Shown here: positions 25,149-33,650 of the stretch, piece after piece | Numbering within the stretch: the stretch's first letter is position 1 | Layout: each line of letters opens with the position of its first letter | Assembly: GCA_016214985.1 (NCBI GenBank) | Contig: JACRMM010000048.1 | Coordinates: forward strand, 20,805-84,804 | Length of the DNA: 64,000 nt | Source: Deltaproteobacteria bacterium | GTDB taxonomy: Bacteria > Desulfobacterota > Deferrisomatia > Deferrisomatales > JACRMM01 | Reading direction: 5' to 3' | Notes under the pieces: model-generated | The model's input: only the letters and a program-made list of their open reading frames with translations | Told to the model about the DNA's origin: nothing | Database searches by the model: none | Program-made: the position numbers and the translations under genes

Positions 25149-25285
25149 CAGCCTTGGCCCGGCGCCGCCGGGCGGCGTCTCCCGCCCCGGCGGCGGAGGC
25201 CCTCAGGCACGTGCCACGCACCCCCGGGGCGCCCCCAGGAGAGAGTCCGATGTCCCACACCGTTCCGGAAAGGGTCGTTTGACCT

Positions 25286-26185
25286 ATGGACCCCCTCAAC
25301 TCGACGGCCGCTGCCCCGGAGATCGTCGTCCAGATCGTCCACATCGAGGGCCCCCGGAAAGGCGAGATCCAGGAGTTCTCCCAGGCGCGGATCACCTTCG
25401 GCCGCGACCCCTCCTGCGACGTCGTCTTTCCGCGCGACCTTCGGACCGTGTCCCGCCACCACGCGGAGATCAACCGCGAGGGCAACCGCTTCCACCTGGT
25501 CAACCGCAGCCCCAACGGCTGCTTCGTGAACAACCGTCCCGCGGAGGAGGCGTACCTGAAGCAGGGCGACGTCCTCGTGTTCTCAGAGGGGGGCCCCAAG
25601 GTGAGCTTCCTCTCCTCGGTGCAGGCCGCGCCCCGGGCCCGGCCGGCGACGCCACCCTCACCCCCTACCCCTCCTCCGAGACCCTCGGCGCCGCCGCCGC
25701 GACCCGCAGCGGCCGCCTTCAGCCACCCGACGCCCGCCCCATCCCGGCCTTCCGCCCCCGCCGAGACCGGGGCCTTCACGATCCAGTACGGCACCGCGAT
25801 CCGCTCGTTCAAGCAGGCGGCGGTCCGGCTGGGCCGAGACGCCTCCAGCGACTTCGTGCTCGGCGACCCCCGCGTGTTCGGCACGCACGCCGAGATCTAC
25901 GTCCGGCAGGGTCAGTACCACCTTCGCGACCTGACCGAGAGCCAAGCCACCCTGCTCAACGGCCGGGCCATCCTCGCCGACACGCCGCTGCAGGAAAACG
26001 ACGTGGTGGGTCTGTGCGAGGGGGGCCCCAAGCTGCGCTACCTGGGTTCGGGCCGTCTGGCCGAGGTGATCGAGGCGTCTCCGGAGCCGCCCCCCCGCCC
26101 CGCCCCCGCCGCCCCGGAGAGCCCGGCCGCCGTCCCGCCGGGCTCGTCCCTGGCCGATCGAATGAAGTCGCTGTTCCGCAAATGA
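25286..26185 (+). CDS. Double FHA-domain protein, T6SS-linked
   Basis: This 299-residue cytoplasmic protein has two forkhead-associated domains. The first is near residues 15-100 (ITFGRDPSCDVVFP, TVSRHHAEI, NGCFVNN) and the second near 165-255 (VRLGRDASSDFVLGDP, FGTHAEIYV, LLNGRAI). A proline-rich linker joins them, and a proline-rich tail ends in SLADRMKSLFRK. FHA domains bind phosphothreonine. The kinase gene follows after 18 bases, so this is probably its target or adaptor, as Fha is for PpkA in the threonine-phosphorylation control of T6SS. The first domain keeps the GR...SRHH phosphopeptide residues; the second has lost SRHH (FGTH) and may not bind phosphate. Confidence 0.9.
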   Translation: MDPLNSTAAAPEIVVQIVHIEGPRKGEIQEFSQARITFGRDPSCDVVFPRDLRTVSRHHAEINREGNRFHLVNRSPNGCFVNNRPAEEAYLKQGDVLVFSEGGPKVSFLSSVQAAPRARPATPPSPPTPPPRPSAPPPRPAAAAFSHPTPAPSRPSAPAETGAFTIQYGTAIRSFKQAAVRLGRDASSDFVLGDPRVFGTHAEIYVRQGQYHLRDLTESQATLLNGRAILADTPLQENDVVGLCEGGPKLRYLGSGRLAEVIEASPEPPPRPAPAAPESPAAVPPGSSLADRMKSLFRK

Positions 26186-26203
26186 CCCCCCTGCGAGGCC
26201 CCG

Positions 26204-27799
26204 ATGTTTGAAGAGATCGGCCGGTACAAGATCCTCGAGCAGCTCGGCCAGGGCGCCATGGCCACGGTGTACAAGGCCTACGATCCCAAGATCGACCGGG
26301 CCCTGGCGATCAAGGTGCTTCGACAGGAGCGCTGCTCCGACGCCGAGTACCGGATGCGCTTTCTGCGCGAGGCGAAGGCAGCCGGGATCCTCTCCCATCC
26401 GAACATCGTCACGGTCTACGACGTCGGGGAGCTGGAAGGCCGGCCTTACATCGTCATGGAGCTCCTGGAGGGGACGCCACTGGACCACGTCATGAAGTCC
26501 GGGGAGAGGATGCCCATGGACCGGGTCGTGTCCATCGGACTGCAGCTCGCCCAAGCGCTCTCTTTCGCCCACGCCAAGGGGATCGTCCACCGCGACGTGA
26601 AGCCGAGCAACATCGTCATCAGCGGCGACGCGATCAAGGTAACGGACTTCGGCATCGCCCGGATGGAAACCAAGGACTCCACGCGCCAGACGCAGATGGG
26701 CGAGATCTTGGGAACTCCGCAGTACATGTCGCCGGAGCAGGTGATCGGCAAGGACGTCGACGCCCGCTCCGACCTGTTCTCGGTGGGCGTGCTCCTCTAC
26801 CAACTCCTGGCCGGTGAGACACCCTTCGAGGCCGACACGCTGACGACCCTGCTCTTCAAGATCGCGACCGAGGAGCCCAAACCCCTCCAGGCGCCGTCGA
26901 ACCTTCCCGCTTCCCTCAAGCGAATCGTGGACCGGCTTCTCAAGAAGCAGCCGGAGAAACGCTTCCAGACGGCGGCGGAGCTGGCCGACGCCTTAGCGCG
27001 GGTGAAGCACGAGCTCCAGGAGGCCGCCGAGCAGAAGGATCTTCCCCGGGTCATCCCGATCCGCGTGCGGTGGGCGCTCATCATGGGAGGGCTCGTGGCG
27101 GTGACCATGATCCTGTCCATCTTCTTCATCTACGGAAAACAGTACCGCGCCATGCAGGACCAGGTGATCGACTATGGGAGCTCCCTGGTCAAGTTCATGG
27201 CGGCCGAGAACGCGGTGCCCATGCTGAGCGAAGACTGGGCGTCGCTCGACCTCTTCGTGCAGGACACCATGGACCGGCAGGACTTCCGGTACCTCACCGT
27301 CCTCGACCACCGCGGGGTGGTGCGCGGGAGCAGTGACGCCACCCAGGTCGGCAAGACCTACACCGCCATCCAGGGCGCGGAGCCGGTGTCGCGGTCCCCG
27401 GACGTCCAGGTGGTGAGCCACACGCCGGGAGGAGGAGAGAAGGTTCTGGACTTCGATGCGCCGATCCTCTTCCAGAAGAAGGAGGTCGGCCGCGTCCACC
27501 TGGGGATCCGCCAGGCGCCGCTGCAGCGGGTCGCCAACCTTTCGATCTACCTGATGCTCATCCTGATGGGCATCACCGTGGCCTCGGTGACCGTGATCAC
27601 GTACGTGATGGGCAACTTCCTGGCCCGGCCGATCAAGGCCCTCACGGTCGCGCTCCAAGACCTCGCGGAAGGTCACTACGACGTCCGCATCGGCCAGCGT
27701 CGGACCGACGAGTTCGGGCGGCTCTTCCGCGCCTTCGACAAGGCGGCCGAAGCCTTGCACAAACGCCACAGCGATGCGGCTCCGGAAAACCCTGTCTAG
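26204..27799 (+). CDS. Membrane Ser/Thr protein kinase with extracytoplasmic sensor and HAMP
   Basis: This 531-residue protein has a full Hanks-type kinase domain at residues 5-270, with the glycine loop LGQGAMATVYKA, Lys in LAIKVL, HRDVKPSN, DFGIAR and the APE-like MSPEQ. It is followed by a membrane segment (about 285-310), an extracytoplasmic region of about 130 residues that resembles a PAS/CACHE-type sensor, a second membrane segment (about 450-475) and a HAMP domain. It can thus link an envelope signal to phosphorylation, and fits a PpkA-like T6SS regulator placed next to an FHA protein. A matching phosphatase (PppA) is not seen. The last 26 bases overlap the following gene. Confidence 0.9.
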   Translation: MFEEIGRYKILEQLGQGAMATVYKAYDPKIDRALAIKVLRQERCSDAEYRMRFLREAKAAGILSHPNIVTVYDVGELEGRPYIVMELLEGTPLDHVMKSGERMPMDRVVSIGLQLAQALSFAHAKGIVHRDVKPSNIVISGDAIKVTDFGIARMETKDSTRQTQMGEILGTPQYMSPEQVIGKDVDARSDLFSVGVLLYQLLAGETPFEADTLTTLLFKIATEEPKPLQAPSNLPASLKRIVDRLLKKQPEKRFQTAAELADALARVKHELQEAAEQKDLPRVIPIRVRWALIMGGLVAVTMILSIFFIYGKQYRAMQDQVIDYGSSLVKFMAAENAVPMLSEDWASLDLFVQDTMDRQDFRYLTVLDHRGVVRGSSDATQVGKTYTAIQGAEPVSRSPDVQVVSHTPGGGEKVLDFDAPILFQKKEVGRVHLGIRQAPLQRVANLSIYLMLILMGITVASVTVITYVMGNFLARPIKALTVALQDLAEGHYDVRIGQRRTDEFGRLFRAFDKAAEALHKRHSDAAPENPV

Positions 27800-28907
27800 G
27801 AAGGCCGGCGCGCTCGCCGCCGTCCTCCTGCCGCTCGTCCTGGCCTGCGCGATCCCTCACCCGAGGCCGGTCTCTCCGCCCGCGCCGACGACCGCCGCCA
27901 AACCCCCTGCCCCAGCACCTCCAGCATCGAAACCCGCCGCCAAAGCGCCCAAACCGCCCAAGCCCAAGCGCGTCTCGGAGCGGGCCCCGCCGAAGCTCGG
28001 GACCGTATTGGCGAAAGACAGGGAGTACGTGGTCGTGCTGGCCGGTCCCGACGACACGCTGCGCTCGCTCGCCGCGCGCCACCTCGGCGACGCGAGCCGC
28101 GGCTGGCTGATTGCGGACTTCAACAGCATCGACCGGGTCGCGCCCGGACAAGAGATCGTGATTCCGCTGACCTTCGAGAACCCCACCGGAGTTGGGGTCG
28201 ACGGGTATCAGACCGTGCCCATCCTGTGCTATCACCGGTTCGGTGACAAACCCGCCAAGATGGTCGTCACTCCCAAGGCCTTCGCGGACCAGATGGACTT
28301 CCTGGCCCAGAATGGCTATCGCGTCGTACCCATGGTCGACATCGCGGACTTCCTCCAGGGCAAACGGGCACTGCCTCAACGAGCGGTCGCGATCACGATG
28401 GACGACGGGTACAAGTCCGCGTACTCCGTCGCCTACCCGATCCTCAAGCAACACGGCTTCCAGGCAACGCTCTACGTCTACACCGACTTCGTCGGCACGT
28501 CAGAGGGCCTCACCTGGGCCCAGCTCTCCGAGCTGGCCACGTCGGGGGTCATCGACGTCCAGCCCCACTCGAAGAGCCACGCCAACCTCGCGCAAGCCCT
28601 GCCGGGGGAAGACCTGGACGCCTACCGCCAGCGGATTACGGACGAGGTCGAGGTGCCTCGGCGCCTGCTGGCCGAGCACCTGAAGATCCCGATCCACACG
28701 TTCGCCTTCCCGTACGGCAACGCCAACGATCTGGTGGTGGAGGTCGTACAGAAGGAGGACTACCGGATCGCCGCCACGGTGTTGCGCGGCGGAAACCCGT
28801 TCTTCGCCTACCCCTACCTCCTTCGCCGCACCATGATCTTTGGCGAGGACGACCTGGATGCGTTTCGCGGGAAGCTGGAAGTCTTCCGAAGCCAGCGGCT
28901 GCGATGA
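27774..28907 (+). CDS. LysM/NodB polysaccharide deacetylase, probable lipoprotein
   Basis: This 377-residue protein begins with a signal sequence ending in LPLVLACAIP, a possible lipobox. A proline/alanine-rich linker follows, then a LysM-like region (about 85-140; DDTLRSLAARHLGDASRG and VAPGQEIVIPL) and a NodB deacetylase domain (about 150-370; AITMDDGY, VQPHSKSHANL, FAFPYGNAND). The metal-binding Asp and His residues are kept. It probably deacetylates peptidoglycan or another envelope glycan while bound through LysM. The ATG lies inside the end of the kinase gene (26-base overlap), and its own end overlaps the TPR gene by four bases, so these genes are tightly coupled. Confidence 0.88.
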   Translation: MRLRKTLSRKAGALAAVLLPLVLACAIPHPRPVSPPAPTTAAKPPAPAPPASKPAAKAPKPPKPKRVSERAPPKLGTVLAKDREYVVVLAGPDDTLRSLAARHLGDASRGWLIADFNSIDRVAPGQEIVIPLTFENPTGVGVDGYQTVPILCYHRFGDKPAKMVVTPKAFADQMDFLAQNGYRVVPMVDIADFLQGKRALPQRAVAITMDDGYKSAYSVAYPILKQHGFQATLYVYTDFVGTSEGLTWAQLSELATSGVIDVQPHSKSHANLAQALPGEDLDAYRQRITDEVEVPRRLLAEHLKIPIHTFAFPYGNANDLVVEVVQKEDYRIAATVLRGGNPFFAYPYLLRRTMIFGEDDLDAFRGKLEVFRSQRLR

Positions 28908-29959
28908 GACATGCGCTCCGTTCGCTGCTCGGCCTCTGGGCTGTGGTTGCCTTCGCAGCAGCGGGGTGCGCGCCACTGCGCCACGTCCCCCCTGCCGTGA
29001 GCCCTGCTCCCGCCCCGCCCCCGGAGGCGAAGCCGCCGCGTACTCCGGCCGTGACTCCGGCTCCGGCGACACCCGAACCCGAGGAGGAGCCCACCCCTCC
29101 CCCTCGGCACCGCCTGCCACCCCGGAAGGCCAGAGAGCAGCTCGCGGCCGACCTCACCGCGCGAGGAGACCTCGCGGGTGCGCTCATCCAGTGGAAGATC
29201 CTGGCCCTGCTGGAACCGGACAACCCGGAGTACGACGAGGGCGTCGACGCAACCCGCCGGAAGATCGACGCGGGTGTCAAGGAGCACCTGATCCTGGGCG
29301 ACGCAGCCAGGCGGCGCGGCGATACAGCGATGGCCTCGGAGGAGTATCTCAAGGTGCTGGCGCTCGACCCCTTGGACCAGACGGCGCCCCCTCTCCTCCG
29401 CGAAATGGAGCGGATCACGGTCCGTGACCAAGAGCTCGCGAAGGTGCGCCGAGAGTCCAGGAAGTCAGGCCCCATGACCGTCCCCCGCGCCGCGCCGCCG
29501 CAAGCCCCCGCGCCCACGAGCGAGGCCGCCTACTATCTCGACACGGGAGTGGAGCTCTTTCAACAGGGGGAGTACGAAGCGAGCGTCGTCGAGCTCGAGA
29601 AGTACCTCCGGTCGTTCCCGGACGATGCGAAGGCGCACAAGGTCCTGTCCGACGCCCACATCCAGCTGGGCTCTGCCGCCCTCAAGGCGGGCGACGCGGC
29701 GGGCGCCCTGCGGCACTATGAGGAGGCGAGTCGGAACGGGGGGAAGGACAACCCTCAGGTGGCGGCGTATGTTCAGCAGGCCCGAAAGAAGATCGCGGCG
29801 GACCTCTACGAAAAGGGAGTGAGGGCGTCGCGCAACGACCTGAAGAAGGCGATGGACTACTGGAAGCAGTGCCTTTCCTACGACCCAACCCACGTAGCGG
29901 CCAAGTCACAACTGGATAAGGCGACCAAGATGCAGGAGCGTCTCCAACAAATCCAGTAA
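28904..29959 (+). CDS. TPR-repeat lipoprotein
   Basis: This 351-residue protein has a signal peptide with lipobox AAGC near residue 21. A proline-rich linker of about 60 residues follows, then tetratricopeptide-like helices in two blocks (about 80-170 and 210-345), including YYLDTGVELFQQGEYEASV and DPTHVAAKSQLDKA. It is probably anchored in the envelope as a scaffold. Its start overlaps the stop of the deacetylase gene (ATGA), so it belongs to the kinase operon. No enzymatic motif is present and no named T6SS component fits, though the lipoprotein anchor and position would suit an accessory of the secretion apparatus. Confidence 0.82.
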   Translation: MRHALRSLLGLWAVVAFAAAGCAPLRHVPPAVSPAPAPPPEAKPPRTPAVTPAPATPEPEEEPTPPPRHRLPPRKAREQLAADLTARGDLAGALIQWKILALLEPDNPEYDEGVDATRRKIDAGVKEHLILGDAARRRGDTAMASEEYLKVLALDPLDQTAPPLLREMERITVRDQELAKVRRESRKSGPMTVPRAAPPQAPAPTSEAAYYLDTGVELFQQGEYEASVVELEKYLRSFPDDAKAHKVLSDAHIQLGSAALKAGDAAGALRHYEEASRNGGKDNPQVAAYVQQARKKIAADLYEKGVRASRNDLKKAMDYWKQCLSYDPTHVAAKSQLDKATKMQERLQQIQ

Positions 29960-29994
29960 TCCTCCGCACCGTCTCCTGCCCATTGGTACGACAG

Positions 29995-30128
29995 CGACAC
30001 GTCAGGCAAAGTGCGGATAACCCACAGATTTCTCAGATTACGCAGATGAACAGAAGTGCTTTCCGCAGTTTCTTTTCTTTGTTCCAATCCGTAAAATCTG
30101 CGAAATCTGCGGATGTGTCGTTGCAGTA
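29995..30128. repeat. Inverted CAGATT/ATCTGCG intergenic element
   Basis: The left arm (about 30012-30048, with CACAGATTTCTCAGATTACG) and the right arm (about 30088-30119, with AAAATCTGCGAAATCTGCGG) are imperfect inverted copies around an AT-rich centre. The element sits between two convergent lipoprotein genes, where it could act as a bidirectional terminator. Similar palindromes are widespread in environmental genomes. Confidence 0.75.
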
Positions 30129-31184
30129 TTACCGCAGCTTCTTCAGTCGTTCCTGCAACTCTTCTGCCTCTGCTCGTCGCAGCCTGACCTTTTCGTTCTC
30201 AGGATCGAGCTCCAGCGCCTTGTTGCAGTACTTGATCGTCTCGTCCAAGTCGTGTTTGTGGAACGCGGCCAATGCCTTCTTGTAGTACGCCTCCACCAGA
30301 GCCGGCTTGACCTCTTTCATCTTCTCCTGAGCACCCGCGTGCCTCGGGTTGGCCTTGAGCGCTTGCGAAAACTGATCGTAGGCCTTTTCGAGTGACTTGG
30401 CCGAGAGAGCCTGCAGCCCACTCTGATACGCCCGCTCGGCCGCCGACTCCGGCTCGGAGCCTCCGCTCGCCGGTTCGGGCGCGGGAGGCGGAGCAGCCCT
30501 GGTCGGCGGTGGTGGTAGCGGCGGCGGTGACGCGGGGGCGGGCTTCTTTCCTGGAATCTTCAGAACCTGGCCCACCTCCAGCCCCCCGGGGACCCGAATT
30601 CCATTGTACTTGGACAGGACATAGAACTTGTTGTAGTCCCCCAGGAACTTCTTCGCGATCTTCGACAGGGAGTCGCCGGGCTGCACCGTGTACGGGAAGG
30701 ATTCCCGGCCCAGGGCCTGTTCCGGGTCAACGTCGATCTGCCACAGAAGGGTCTTGGCCGCCTCGTTGCCGGGTTCCAGCTGGAGTGCGGCCTCCAACTC
30801 GCCCCGAGCCGCCTCCGGATCCCCTCGATCCAGAAGCCGCATCCCTTCGAGAAGCCGATCGCGAGCGGTCCGCGTGTCTTGCGGCGGAGCCGCCGGTGCA
30901 GCGCTCGGTGGCGGAGCCGTGGGAGGTTCGGACGGGGCCTGACCCGGGGCCACCGTGGCCGGAGGCGCCAGGGGGCGCGACGGGGACGCCCGCTCCCGGA
31001 TCGGCTCCCGCTTGCCCGGCCGCTCCGGAGGCACTGGAGGCTGCGGCGCCCTCGCCGGAGGGGCCGCTTCGAGCGGCGTCGTGGCCGCCTCGGGGGGGGA
31101 AACCGCCTCCTTGGGTGGGGCACCCGCACACGCCGCCAGCAGGCCAACCAAGCACACCACCACACCTCGGCTTACTCGATCCAT
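30129..31184 (-). CDS. LysM and TPR lipoprotein
   Basis: This 351-residue protein starts MDRVSRGVVVC and has lipobox LLAAC, so it is an outer- or inner-membrane lipoprotein. A proline-rich linker leads to a short TPR-like segment (residues ~105-145). A clear LysM domain follows (YTVQPGDSLSKIAKKFLGDY ... GLEVGQVLKIPGKK, about 160-210), then another proline-rich linker and C-terminal TPRs (DLDETIKYCNKALELDPENE). LysM gives peptidoglycan binding. It faces the kinase operon and is transcribed away from vgrG1, and its make-up resembles the facing TPR lipoprotein. It may anchor the secretion apparatus to the cell wall; this is inferred from position only. An alternative start is three codons upstream. 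Confidence 0.85.
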   Translation of the reverse strand: MDRVSRGVVVCLVGLLAACAGAPPKEAVSPPEAATTPLEAAPPARAPQPPVPPERPGKREPIRERASPSRPLAPPATVAPGQAPSEPPTAPPPSAAPAAPPQDTRTARDRLLEGMRLLDRGDPEAARGELEAALQLEPGNEAAKTLLWQIDVDPEQALGRESFPYTVQPGDSLSKIAKKFLGDYNKFYVLSKYNGIRVPGGLEVGQVLKIPGKKPAPASPPPLPPPPTRAAPPPAPEPASGGSEPESAAERAYQSGLQALSAKSLEKAYDQFSQALKANPRHAGAQEKMKEVKPALVEAYYKKALAAFHKHDLDETIKYCNKALELDPENEKVRLRRAEAEELQERLKKLR

Positions 31185-31336
31185 CAGCTGCAATGACCTC
31201 GTTCGGCAAGTGCTCGTGCGGATTCAGACAGACCAGAAGCTGCAAGGGACGCGCTTTCGGCGCTGCGGCGTACTGTAGAGCATCCCCTCCACCCCGGCAA
31301 GTTCTGCGGCCTGTTTTCCCTGCCTGCGCAAAACTC

Positions 31337-31364
31337 TTGCAGCCTGTGGGCGGTTCGGTAGACT
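31337..31364 (+). promoter_or_regulatory. vgrG1 promoter, matching the vgrG2 promoter
   Basis: TTGCAG (31337-31342) and TAGACT (31359-31364) are 16 bases apart. The same two boxes at the same spacing, with GCGCAAAAC just upstream and TCGGTAGACTCG at the end, lie before vgrG2 at 39381-39408. In both cases the gene starts about 60 bases downstream. Confidence 0.75.
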
Positions 31365-31422
31365 CGGGCGACGACCCCGGACGCGGGGTTCCCCTGACAC
31401 GCGATGCGGGAGAAGAGCGAAC

Positions 31423-33633
31423 ATGGCCAAGAGTCGCTTCGCCGACGTGACGAGCCCGCTCGGGCCGGGCGCTCTCCTGTTGCGCCGGATGGTCGCCCGG
31501 GAGGCCCTCGGTCGCCTCTTCGAGTTCGAGCTGGACCTGCTCAGCCAGGACGAGGCCGTTCCCTTCGACGATGTCCTGGGTCAGGGCATGACCGTGTCGG
31601 TCGAGTTGCCCGGGGGAGCCCGCCGTACCTTCCACGGCGTGGTCAGCCAGTTCGCCCAGACCGGGCGGGTCGGCAGCTATGCCGCCTACCGCGCCGTTCT
31701 GCGCCCCTGGCTGTGGTTCCTGACGCGCGTGGCCGACTGCCGCATCTTCCAGGAGAAGAAGGTTCCCGAAATCATCAAGGAGGTCTTCCGAGCGCACGGC
31801 TTCACCGACTTTGACGAGGCACTCAGCGGGTCCTACCGAACGTGGGACTACTGCGTCCAGTACCGGGAGACCGACTTCAACTTCGTGACCCGCCTGATGG
31901 AGCACGAGGGGATCTACTACTACTTCAAGCACGAGGCGGGCAAGCACACCCTCGTCCTCGCCGACTCCTACAGCTCCCACAGCGCGACCCCGGGGTATGA
32001 GACGGTGCCCTACTATCCCCCATCCAAGAACGTGGTGCGCGAAACAGACCACGTGTTCGAGTGGAACGTGGTGCGGGAGCTCCAGCCCGGCTCGGTCGCC
32101 CTTACCGATTTCGACTTCGAAAAGCCGCGGGCCGGACTCGCGACAAAGTCGTCGGTGCAGCGCAAGCACGCCCAGGCCGCCTTCGAGGTGTACGACTACC
32201 CGGGCGACTACCTGACGACCGCCGACGGCGATACGTACGCGCGGGCGCGCGTCGAGGAACTGCAAGCGCGGTTCGAACAAGCCACGGGCCGCGGCACGGC
32301 GCGGGGCCTCACCCCCGGGGGGCTCTTTCGGCTCACCGACTACCCCCGGCAGGACCAGAACCGGGAGTACCTCGTCGTCTCCGCCAGCCACGAGCTGACC
32401 GCAGAGGAGTACGAAACCGGGAAGCGTGCCGGGGCAGGCCCGAGCCACACCTGCACGTTCTCGGCGATTGACAGCCGGCAGGCGTACCGTTCCCCGCGGG
32501 TGACACCCAAACCGGTGGTCCAGGGGCCCCAGACCGCGATCGTGGTGGGCAAGGCGGGGGAGGAGATCTGGACGGACAAGTACGGCCGTGTCAAGGTGCA
32601 GTTTCACTGGGACCGCGAGGGCAAGAACGACGAGAAGAGCTCCTGCTGGGTGCGAGTGGCCCAGGTGTGGGCGGGCAAGAACTGGGGCGCCATGCACATT
32701 CCCCGGATCGGACAGGAGGTGATCGTCGACTTCCTGGAGGGCGACCCGGACCACCCGATCATCACCGGCCGCGTGTACAACGCCGACAACATGCCGCCGT
32801 ACGGCCTCCCGGACAACGCGACCCAAAGCGGGATCCAGAGCCGAAGCTCCAAGCAGGGCGGCAGCGACAACTTCAACGAGATCCGCTTCGAGGACAAGAA
32901 GGGCGAGGAGGAGCTCTACATCCACGCCGAGCGAAACCGGACGATCGTCGTCGAAGCGGACGAGAACCACTCGGTGGGCGCCTCCCGCACGAGAACCGTG
33001 GGCACCACGGAGTCGGTGACGATCGGTACCGACCGGACCAAGGACGTCGGGGCCAACGAAACCGAGACGATCGCGGCCAACAAGACGATCTCCGTGGGGG
33101 CGAACCACGACGAGACCATCGCGGCCAACATGGACCTCACGGTGGGTGCCAACCAGACCGCCACGGTCGGCGCGAACCAGACCGTCACGGTCGGCGCTGC
33201 GGCCAACCACACCGTCGGCGGGCCGATGACGCTCACGGTCGGCGGACCCTTGAAGATCCAGTCCGCCTCCGAGAGCAACGTGAAGTTCGGCGCCTTTGTC
33301 GAGCACACCTTCGGGCTGAAGTACGAGACCATCGGCGGCGTCAAAGCCGAGGCGGTGGGCGGTACCAAGTTGGAGGCCTTCGCCGGCCTCCAGGTCTCGG
33401 TGGCGGCCGGGGCCAAGATCGAGAAGGGGCCGATGAAGGTGCTCTTTGCCGAAGCATTCGAGGTCAAGTCGACGAGCGTGAAGATCACCGCCCCCTCGAT
33501 CAAGCTTTCCTCAGGGGGCGCGTCGATCACGCTCAAGGGCGGCACGGTCACAATCAAAGGGGGGAGCATCAAGATCGACGGCAGCACGAAGTTCACGAAG
33601 GACATCAAGGCCCCGAACTTCAAGAAAGACTAG
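31423..33633 (+). CDS. vgrG: T6SS spike protein VgrG (TssI), copy 1
   Basis: This 736-residue protein forms the trimeric needle tip. The gp27-like part (about 1-370) has SRFADVTSPLGPGALLLRRM and EHEGIYYYFKHE. The gp5 OB-fold (about 380-465) has IWTDKYGRVKVQFHWDREG and the hallmark MHIPRIGQEVIVDFLEGDP. The remainder is a repeat-rich beta-helix of TVGANQT-like units, then a longer tail ending FTKDIKAPNFKKD. The first 460 or so residues are almost the same as in vgrG2 (39466-41592), while the C-terminal spikes differ, as expected when they carry different cargo. It heads a cargo operon with DUF2169-pentapeptide, pentapeptide, DUF3540 and DUF4150 genes. No enzymatic extension is seen. Confidence 0.97.
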   Translation: MAKSRFADVTSPLGPGALLLRRMVAREALGRLFEFELDLLSQDEAVPFDDVLGQGMTVSVELPGGARRTFHGVVSQFAQTGRVGSYAAYRAVLRPWLWFLTRVADCRIFQEKKVPEIIKEVFRAHGFTDFDEALSGSYRTWDYCVQYRETDFNFVTRLMEHEGIYYYFKHEAGKHTLVLADSYSSHSATPGYETVPYYPPSKNVVRETDHVFEWNVVRELQPGSVALTDFDFEKPRAGLATKSSVQRKHAQAAFEVYDYPGDYLTTADGDTYARARVEELQARFEQATGRGTARGLTPGGLFRLTDYPRQDQNREYLVVSASHELTAEEYETGKRAGAGPSHTCTFSAIDSRQAYRSPRVTPKPVVQGPQTAIVVGKAGEEIWTDKYGRVKVQFHWDREGKNDEKSSCWVRVAQVWAGKNWGAMHIPRIGQEVIVDFLEGDPDHPIITGRVYNADNMPPYGLPDNATQSGIQSRSSKQGGSDNFNEIRFEDKKGEEELYIHAERNRTIVVEADENHSVGASRTRTVGTTESVTIGTDRTKDVGANETETIAANKTISVGANHDETIAANMDLTVGANQTATVGANQTVTVGAAANHTVGGPMTLTVGGPLKIQSASESNVKFGAFVEHTFGLKYETIGGVKAEAVGGTKLEAFAGLQVSVAAGAKIEKGPMKVLFAEAFEVKSTSVKITAPSIKLSSGGASITLKGGTVTIKGGSIKIDGSTKFTKDIKAPNFKKD

Positions 33634-33650
33634 ACGATGCGGCAGCCTCG

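Noticed and set aside
25141..25200. Possible tRNA or structured RNA in the GC-rich stretch before the FHA gene
   Set aside because: Hairpins can be drawn, but no cloverleaf, conserved loop or riboswitch core is present.
30727..33306. Minus-strand frame of 859 codons spanning the lipoprotein gene start and vgrG1
   Set aside because: It crosses a real promoter region and two real genes in another frame; no conserved content.
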